A stretch of DNA of 10,791 nt. Source: Thermoanaerobaculia bacterium. GTDB taxonomy: Bacteria; Acidobacteriota; Thermoanaerobaculia; UBA5066. A program made the translations under genes and the position numbers. The notes below the pieces were generated by a model that did no database searches, was not told the DNA's origin, and saw only the letters and a program-made list of their open reading frames with translations. Positions 7,287-10,791 of this stretch are shown here, one piece after another. The DNA is taken from assembly GCA_023717585.1 (NCBI GenBank), contig JAMQPJ010000244.1, positions 1 through 10,791 of the forward strand. The letters run 5' to 3'. The stretch's first letter is position 1; each line of letters opens with the position of its first letter.

Positions 7287-8987
7287 TTGAACGACAGCGC
7301 TCACTCTCGACTGAAGGCCGCTACGGCCGCCCTCGTGTCGAATCCGCTCCTGGACGCGGCGCTCCTCTCGGCCCTTACGGCCGCGCTCTATCACCCGGTT
7401 CTCCGGCATTTCTTCTCCGGAGACGACACGGTCTTCCTCCAGGTGGTCGAGACACATTCGCCTCTGGCGTACGTCTTCGACCCCGCCGCCATGAATTACC
7501 GGTTCTATACCCCGTGGTTTCTCGTGACTCTGGACATCGACCGCGCGCTTTTCGGCCTCGAGCCGTTTCCTTTCTACGTGCATCAGCTTCTCGCGCTCGC
7601 GCTCAGCGCGATCCTGATCAGTCTGGTGCTCCGACGATGGGCAAATCCGGCGGCTGCCTTCGTCGGGGCGGCGCTCTTTCTCGTCGGGCCGCCCGTAGCC
7701 GGCGTCGTCGGGTCGCTCTGGTGTCGGCACTACGTGGAGGGCCTGTCCTTCGCTCTTCTCGCGACGCTCGCCTGGTTTGCGTCGGTCTCGCGGCCGGGGG
7801 TGCTTCCCGCCGTCCTTTCGGCATCGCTGTACCTGCTTGCGCTCTCGGCGAAGGAAATCTACGTTCCGCTTCCGTTCCTTCTCCTGGCGGCGCCGGAGGG
7901 TCGCTTGCGGTCCCGCCTTCGCGCCGCCGCGCCCATGTTCGTGACCCTCGTCGTGTTCGGGGCCTGGCGCGCGCACATGCTGAGGTCGTTCCTGGGGGCT
8001 TACGACGAGCCAGGGGAGCGGATCGGGTCCTATCCGGCCCGGTTCCTCCATCTCGCAGCGTCGCTTCCCGGACTGCTCGTGCCCGGGCGGACGCCCCTCG
8101 TGACGGCAGCGCTCCTCGGAGCGGCTCTCGCGCTCTTCGTTCTCCTCGTGAGGAACACGCGCGACGCGGCGCTGCTGTGCACGCTCCTCCTTCTTCTCGT
8201 CGTTCCGCTTATTCCGGTCGCCGATTCGATTCAGATCCGTTACCTCCTTCTGCCGTGGGCGGCGGTCTCCGGCGCCCTGGCGATCGCGCTCAGCCGCGGA
8301 ATCGTGCGAGGAGGCTGGAGGCGGGCGTTGGCGGTGGCCGGGACGGCCGTCGTCCTGGCCGTATCGATCCGTGCGAATCGCTCTCTCTGGGCCGGCGAGC
8401 ACAAGCGCGCGATCCGCAGTCGCGAGGAGGCGTTGTTCTACTTCGAACGATCGGCCGCCGGAGACGTCCTGCGGCAGCCGATAGAGTCGGACTGGTTCTT
8501 CGGGGGTCTCCGCTGGCTGCACGCGAATGTCTCCCGCCGGGCCGCGCCAGGCCGGATCGTCTTCGACGATTGGGCGTTCTGCGCGGTTCCTGAGCTCCGG
8601 GCGGCTCGTGTCTACGAATGGTCGGAGACGGAAGAACGCGTCACCGAACGGCCGGGGCTCGGCGGCCGGTTGTGCAACGCGCAGATGCGGCGTCTGCGAG
8701 AGGACGCGGCGCTGGACGTCCGAATCGAGTACGACGGACGATTCCTTCGGTGGCGATTCGGACCCGAAAGGCCGGGCCGGTGGGCGTTCCTCGCCCCCGG
8801 AACGTTCGCGCGGAACGAGTTTCCGCGCGTCGGCACCTTCCGCATGCCGATCGAAGGCCGCCTCGAGGTGACCGTGCGGTTCGAGTCCGACGAAGGCTGG
8901 TTGGCCCTCAGCGATCCGCTCGTCCTGACGGTGACGGACGGTCGAGGATCGCTTGTGTGGTCCCGGGGATCGCCTCCTGGGCCCTGA
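7287..8987 (+). CDS. Polytopic GT-C-type glycosyltransferase-like membrane protein
   Basis: A 566-residue protein with about ten hydrophobic spans between residues 22 and 360 and a soluble C-terminal domain (about 365-566). The first outside loop carries FFSGDDTVFL with acidic residues at 46-47, where GT-C enzymes keep their catalytic aspartate. ALSAKEIYVPLPFLLLA (about 185-201) resembles the SKE-x-x-x-x-LP segment of PMT and TMTC-like mannosyltransferases, and SIQIRYLLLP (314-323) also fits that group. Such enzymes use polyprenyl-phosphate sugars and act on the outer face of the inner membrane. The C-terminal region is rich in short beta-strand-like stretches and I do not recognise it. The start is TTG 7287, three bases after the preceding stop, with a GAGAG about seven bases upstream; GTG 7335 is an alternative. 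It is probably co-transcribed with the carbamoyltransferase cassette. The exact sugar donor and acceptor cannot be read. Confidence 0.72.
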   Translation: MNDSAHSRLKAATAALVSNPLLDAALLSALTAALYHPVLRHFFSGDDTVFLQVVETHSPLAYVFDPAAMNYRFYTPWFLVTLDIDRALFGLEPFPFYVHQLLALALSAILISLVLRRWANPAAAFVGAALFLVGPPVAGVVGSLWCRHYVEGLSFALLATLAWFASVSRPGVLPAVLSASLYLLALSAKEIYVPLPFLLLAAPEGRLRSRLRAAAPMFVTLVVFGAWRAHMLRSFLGAYDEPGERIGSYPARFLHLAASLPGLLVPGRTPLVTAALLGAALALFVLLVRNTRDAALLCTLLLLLVVPLIPVADSIQIRYLLLPWAAVSGALAIALSRGIVRGGWRRALAVAGTAVVLAVSIRANRSLWAGEHKRAIRSREEALFYFERSAAGDVLRQPIESDWFFGGLRWLHANVSRRAAPGRIVFDDWAFCAVPELRAARVYEWSETEERVTERPGLGGRLCNAQMRRLREDAALDVRIEYDGRFLRWRFGPERPGRWAFLAPGTFARNEFPRVGTFRMPIEGRLEVTVRFESDEGWLALSDPLVLTVTDGRGSLVWSRGSPPGP

Positions 8988-9008
8988 TGCGCCGCTGGAC
9001 CGTCAGGG
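8982..9008. other. Inverted repeat spanning two convergent stop codons
   Basis: CCCTGA (8982-8987) and TCAGGG (9003-9008) form a perfect 6-bp inverted repeat around a 15-base spacer that is the whole intergenic gap. Each arm is a proline codon plus TGA, one on each strand, so the symmetry partly follows from both proteins ending in Pro. There is no T-run, so this is not a typical intrinsic terminator. I see no better terminator between the two genes. Confidence 0.3.
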
Positions 9009-10418
9009 GAAGATCCCCAGCTCCAGGTAGCTCACGGCGATCTTGTCGATCGCGGAAATGAAGGCGGCCGTGCGGAGGTCCGACTTCGGGTGCTTCCGCT
9101 GCGCGTCACGGATCTGATTCCAGGCGACGGACATCGTCTCTTCGAGCCCCGAGTTGACGAGGTCCTCCTCTTCGGCCCCGTGGATGAGGAGCTTTCGCTC
9201 GGTGTCGCCCAAAGCCTTGCCGGTAGCGCCCTCGATCGTCTTCACCATCCGCGCCGCGCTCATCTCCTCGAAGCGCTTCTCCATGCGGCCGAAGCGCACG
9301 TGCGAGAGGTTCTTGAGCCACTCGAAATACGACACCGTGACGCCGCCCGCGTTGAGGTACATGTCGGGGATCACGCAGACGCCCTTTTGCTTGAGGATCG
9401 CGTCGCCGTCGGCGGCGATCGGGCCGTTCGCTCCCTCGGCGACGATCTTCGCCTTCACGCGCCCCGCGTTGGAGCCGCGGATCACGTTCTCGAGCGCGGC
9501 CGGGACGAGGATGTCGCAGTCGAGGAACAGGGCATCCTCGCTGGGAATGTCGGTGGCGCCCGGAAAGCCCGAGATCTTGCCCGTGGCGGCACGGTGCTTC
9601 AGCACCGCGGCGACGTCGAGGCCCTTCGGATTCGCGATCGCCCCTTCCCACTCGGACAGGCCGACGATTAAGGCTCCGCCCTCCTGAAGGAACCTCGCGG
9701 CATGGGACCCGACGTTACCGAGACCCTGCACGACGGCGCGCTTCCCGGCGAGGCCGGCCGAGAGCCCCAGCTCCTTGAGCAGCTCGGCGTCCGCGAGGGC
9801 TTCGCGGACACCGAAGAAGACGCCGCGGCCCGTGGCCTCCTTGCGACCGCGGATGCCACCCTGGCTCAGCGGCTTCCCGGTGACGCATCCGATCGCGTCG
9901 ATCTCGCCCGGGTGGAACTGCGCGTACGTGTCCGCGATCCACGACATTTCGCGTGGGCCGGTTCCGTAGTCCGGCGCCGGCACGTCGATCCCGGGCCCGA
10001 TGAAGTTCTTCTTCGTCAGCTCGGCGGTATAGCGGCGCGTGATGCGTTCGAGCTGCTCGACGGACAGCTTCCTCGGGTCGATCTTGATGCCTCCCTTGGC
10101 CCCGCCGAACGGTACGTCGACGATGGCGCACTTGAACGTCATGAGGGCCGCGAGCGCGAGGACCTCGTCCTCGTTCACGTCGGGCGAGTAGCGGATCCCT
10201 CCCTTGACGGGGAGCTTGTGGTGGCTGTGCTCGGCGCGCCAGGCCTCGATGACCTCGTAGCCGCCCCCTTCCCGCCTCACGGGGAAGCGGAACTTGTAGA
10301 CGCTGTTACAGACCTTGATCTGGTCGAGGAGGCCGGGCGGGTAGTCGAGAAAGCTGGCGGCCGCGTCAAAGTTCTGGTTGACGGTGTCCAGGAACCCCTG
10401 AGACTGAGACTCGGACAT
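9003..10418 (-). CDS. gdhA: Glutamate dehydrogenase, animal-like subfamily with antenna-like insertion
   Basis: A 471-residue cytoplasmic enzyme interconverting glutamate and 2-oxoglutarate plus ammonia with NAD(P). The substrate domain shows VKGGIRYSPDVN (71-82), MTFKCA (K96), PFGGAKGG with catalytic Lys108, and VPAPDYGTG with Asp150. The coenzyme domain has QGLGNVGSHA (231-240), PAALENVI and VAEGANGPI. After the conserved YFEWLKNLSHVRFGR (364-378) there is a stretch of about 45 residues before VNSGLEETM that short bacterial enzymes such as RocG lack. Mammalian GDH has its antenna at this point, and from memory many flanking segments match the animal protein closely. The acidic residue in LSEWEGAI (254-261), at the end of the second Rossmann strand, hints at NAD use, but that is weak. 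ATG 10418 is supported by GGAGGA five bases upstream. It converges on the glycosyltransferase gene and is divergent from the last gene, so it probably has its own promoter. Confidence 0.95.
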   Translation of the reverse strand: MSESQSQGFLDTVNQNFDAAASFLDYPPGLLDQIKVCNSVYKFRFPVRREGGGYEVIEAWRAEHSHHKLPVKGGIRYSPDVNEDEVLALAALMTFKCAIVDVPFGGAKGGIKIDPRKLSVEQLERITRRYTAELTKKNFIGPGIDVPAPDYGTGPREMSWIADTYAQFHPGEIDAIGCVTGKPLSQGGIRGRKEATGRGVFFGVREALADAELLKELGLSAGLAGKRAVVQGLGNVGSHAARFLQEGGALIVGLSEWEGAIANPKGLDVAAVLKHRAATGKISGFPGATDIPSEDALFLDCDILVPAALENVIRGSNAGRVKAKIVAEGANGPIAADGDAILKQKGVCVIPDMYLNAGGVTVSYFEWLKNLSHVRFGRMEKRFEEMSAARMVKTIEGATGKALGDTERKLLIHGAEEEDLVNSGLEETMSVAWNQIRDAQRKHPKSDLRTAAFISAIDKIAVSYLELGIFP

Positions 10419-10423
10419 GCGAT

Positions 10424-10429
10424 TCCTCC
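10424..10429 (-). promoter_or_regulatory. Ribosome binding site of the glutamate dehydrogenase gene
   Basis: On the - strand the sequence is GGAGGA, five bases before ATG 10418. It is close to the ideal Shine-Dalgarno sequence and fixes the start of the gene. Confidence 0.75.
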
Positions 10430-10430
10430 G

Positions 10431-10450
10431 GTTTGACGGAGTTTAATGGA
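10431..10450. repeat. Imperfect tandem 10-base repeat in the gdh leader
   Basis: GTTTGACGGA (10431-10440) is followed immediately by GTTTAATGGA (10441-10450), with 8 of 10 bases identical. It lies just upstream of the gdh ribosome binding site on the - strand and may be part of the leader or promoter. With only two copies, chance is possible. Confidence 0.3.
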
Positions 10451-10464
10451 CCCGCGATAGGATT

Positions 10465-10498
10465 GGAGCCCGATGACAGTGGGGTGCTGGAGGGCTCC
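10465..10498. repeat. 7-bp inverted repeat in the divergent intergenic region
   Basis: GGAGCCC (10465-10471) and GGGCTCC (10492-10498) are perfect inverted copies separated by 20 bases. A second small symmetric element, CCACC (10504-10508) and GGTGG (10514-10518), lies next to it. Both sit between the divergent gdh gene and the receptor-like gene. They could be an operator for a dimeric regulator or a hairpin in the gdh leader transcript. No known regulator site is recognised. Confidence 0.4.
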
Positions 10499-10563
10499 GG
10501 AAGCCACCACACAGGTGGGGATCTGGCATAGGCTCTTCGAAAAGACGCCGTCATGAAATCCGC

Positions 10564-10592
10564 TTCACGAAACCTTTACAGCCTGCTGCAAT
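10564..10592 (+). promoter_or_regulatory. Weak sigma-70-like promoter candidate for the last gene
   Basis: TTCACG (10564-10569) and TGCAAT (10587-10592) are separated by 17 bases. Each matches four of six bases of the -35 and -10 consensus. The stretch from about 10550 to 10638 is clearly more AT-rich than the rest of the window, as expected of a promoter and leader. It would give a leader of about 40 bases. The match is weak and other positions are possible. Confidence 0.22.
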
Positions 10593-10626
10593 TCTGCGAT
10601 TCCTTCCCTTTTCTCAACTCCAAGCA

Positions 10627-10634
10627 AGAGGTGA
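10627..10634 (+). promoter_or_regulatory. Ribosome binding site of the receptor-like gene
   Basis: AGAGGTGA ends four bases before ATG 10639, a near-consensus Shine-Dalgarno sequence at suitable spacing. It supports this start over any other. Confidence 0.65.
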
Positions 10635-10638
10635 ACAC

Positions 10639-10791
10639 ATGAGACTGCGCCCCCGATTCGGCCTTACGCTCGCCCTCGCGGCGATCGCGGCACTCCTTCT
10701 CACGGCCGTACCCGCGTTCGGCCAGGAGACCACCGGTGATCTCCAGGGGCTCGTGACGATGAAGGCGGACAAGAGCCCTCTTCCCGGCGTC
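10639..10791 (+). CDS. Secreted/outer-membrane protein start, probably TonB-dependent receptor
   Basis: Only the first 51 codons are inside the window. Residues 1-28 form a clear Sec signal peptide: a basic start MRLRPRF, a hydrophobic core of Leu and Ala, and a small-residue end VPAFGQ before ETTGD, with cleavage near residue 28 or 29. The mature start, TGDLQGLVTMKADKSPLPGV, has the G-x-V-T followed by P-L-P-G-V pattern of a carboxypeptidase-regulatory-like beta domain. That domain begins many large TonB-dependent or Oar-like outer-membrane receptors, especially in Acidobacteriota. A secreted protein with only this domain would look the same over so short a stretch, so the receptor call is inference. 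The signal peptide and start (ATG with a good ribosome binding site) are well supported. Confidence 0.65.
   Translation, partial: MRLRPRFGLTLALAAIAALLLTAVPAFGQETTGDLQGLVTMKADKSPLPGV

Noticed and set aside
6039..8522. Long open frame on the - strand opposite the SGNH and glycosyltransferase genes (827 codons)
   Set aside because: Composition is low-complexity (Arg/Glu/Gln/Pro), no motif is recognisable, and it runs antisense across two real genes. It is an effect of GC-rich codon structure.
9006..9018. GGGGAAGATCCCC as a terminator hairpin near the gdh stop
   Set aside because: The stem is only about four pairs within the coding end of gdh, with no T-run on either strand. The bases are explained by the last codons of gdh.
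9702..10436. Open frame of 244 codons on the + strand inside gdh
   Set aside because: It is antisense to conserved glutamate dehydrogenase blocks and its translation is Asp/Val/Leu-rich without any domain. The same applies to the + strand frame at 9090-9671.
10523..10541. TGGCA followed by CTTC, resembling a sigma-54 (-24/-12) promoter
   Set aside because: The -24 half is only TGGCAT and the -12 element lacks TTGC at the right spacing, so the match is too poor to call.
10277..10554. Two short - strand frames overlapping the start of gdh and the intergenic region
   Set aside because: They have no recognisable protein features, are out of frame with gdh, and lack a convincing ribosome binding site.

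Overview
The window is high-GC bacterial DNA (roughly two thirds or more G+C by eye), gene-dense, with many GTG and TTG starts. It looks like chromosome. The only suggestion of a lineage is the last, partial gene, whose start resembles the signal peptide and carboxypeptidase-regulatory-like opening of the large TonB-dependent receptors common in Acidobacteriota. That assignment is inference; there is no rRNA gene to settle it. I see no tRNA, rRNA, insertion sequence, transposase, integrase, CRISPR array or origin.

Bases 1-8987 hold eight genes, all on the + strand, with no gap longer than 20 bases. The first two are housekeeping: the 3' end of xseB (exonuclease VII small subunit) and ispA (short-chain prenyl diphosphate synthase). 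Where dxs is often found after ispA, there is instead a membrane-bound GAF-GGDEF-EAL protein for cyclic-di-GMP turnover. Next comes a tight cassette: an SxtJ-like membrane protein, a 52-residue DUF5989-type membrane peptide, a TobZ/NodU-type carbamoyltransferase, a membrane-anchored SGNH/GDSL esterase-like protein, and a polytopic GT-C-type glycosyltransferase with a soluble C-terminal domain. Stops and starts overlap by one base at two of these junctions. The likely theme is O-carbamoylation, plus ester and sugar modification, of an unknown envelope glycan, lipid or secreted metabolite. The small molecule involved cannot be read from the sequence, and this cassette is the best candidate here for an undescribed system.

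Bases 9003-10418 encode, on the - strand and converging on the glycosyltransferase gene, a glutamate dehydrogenase. From memory it resembles animal mitochondrial enzymes more than the usual short bacterial ones, including an insertion where the animal enzyme carries its antenna.

Bases 10419-10638 are a divergent intergenic region with a 7-bp inverted repeat, good ribosome binding sites on both sides, and a weak promoter candidate. From 10639 a secreted or outer-membrane protein, probably a TonB-dependent receptor, begins and runs off the window.
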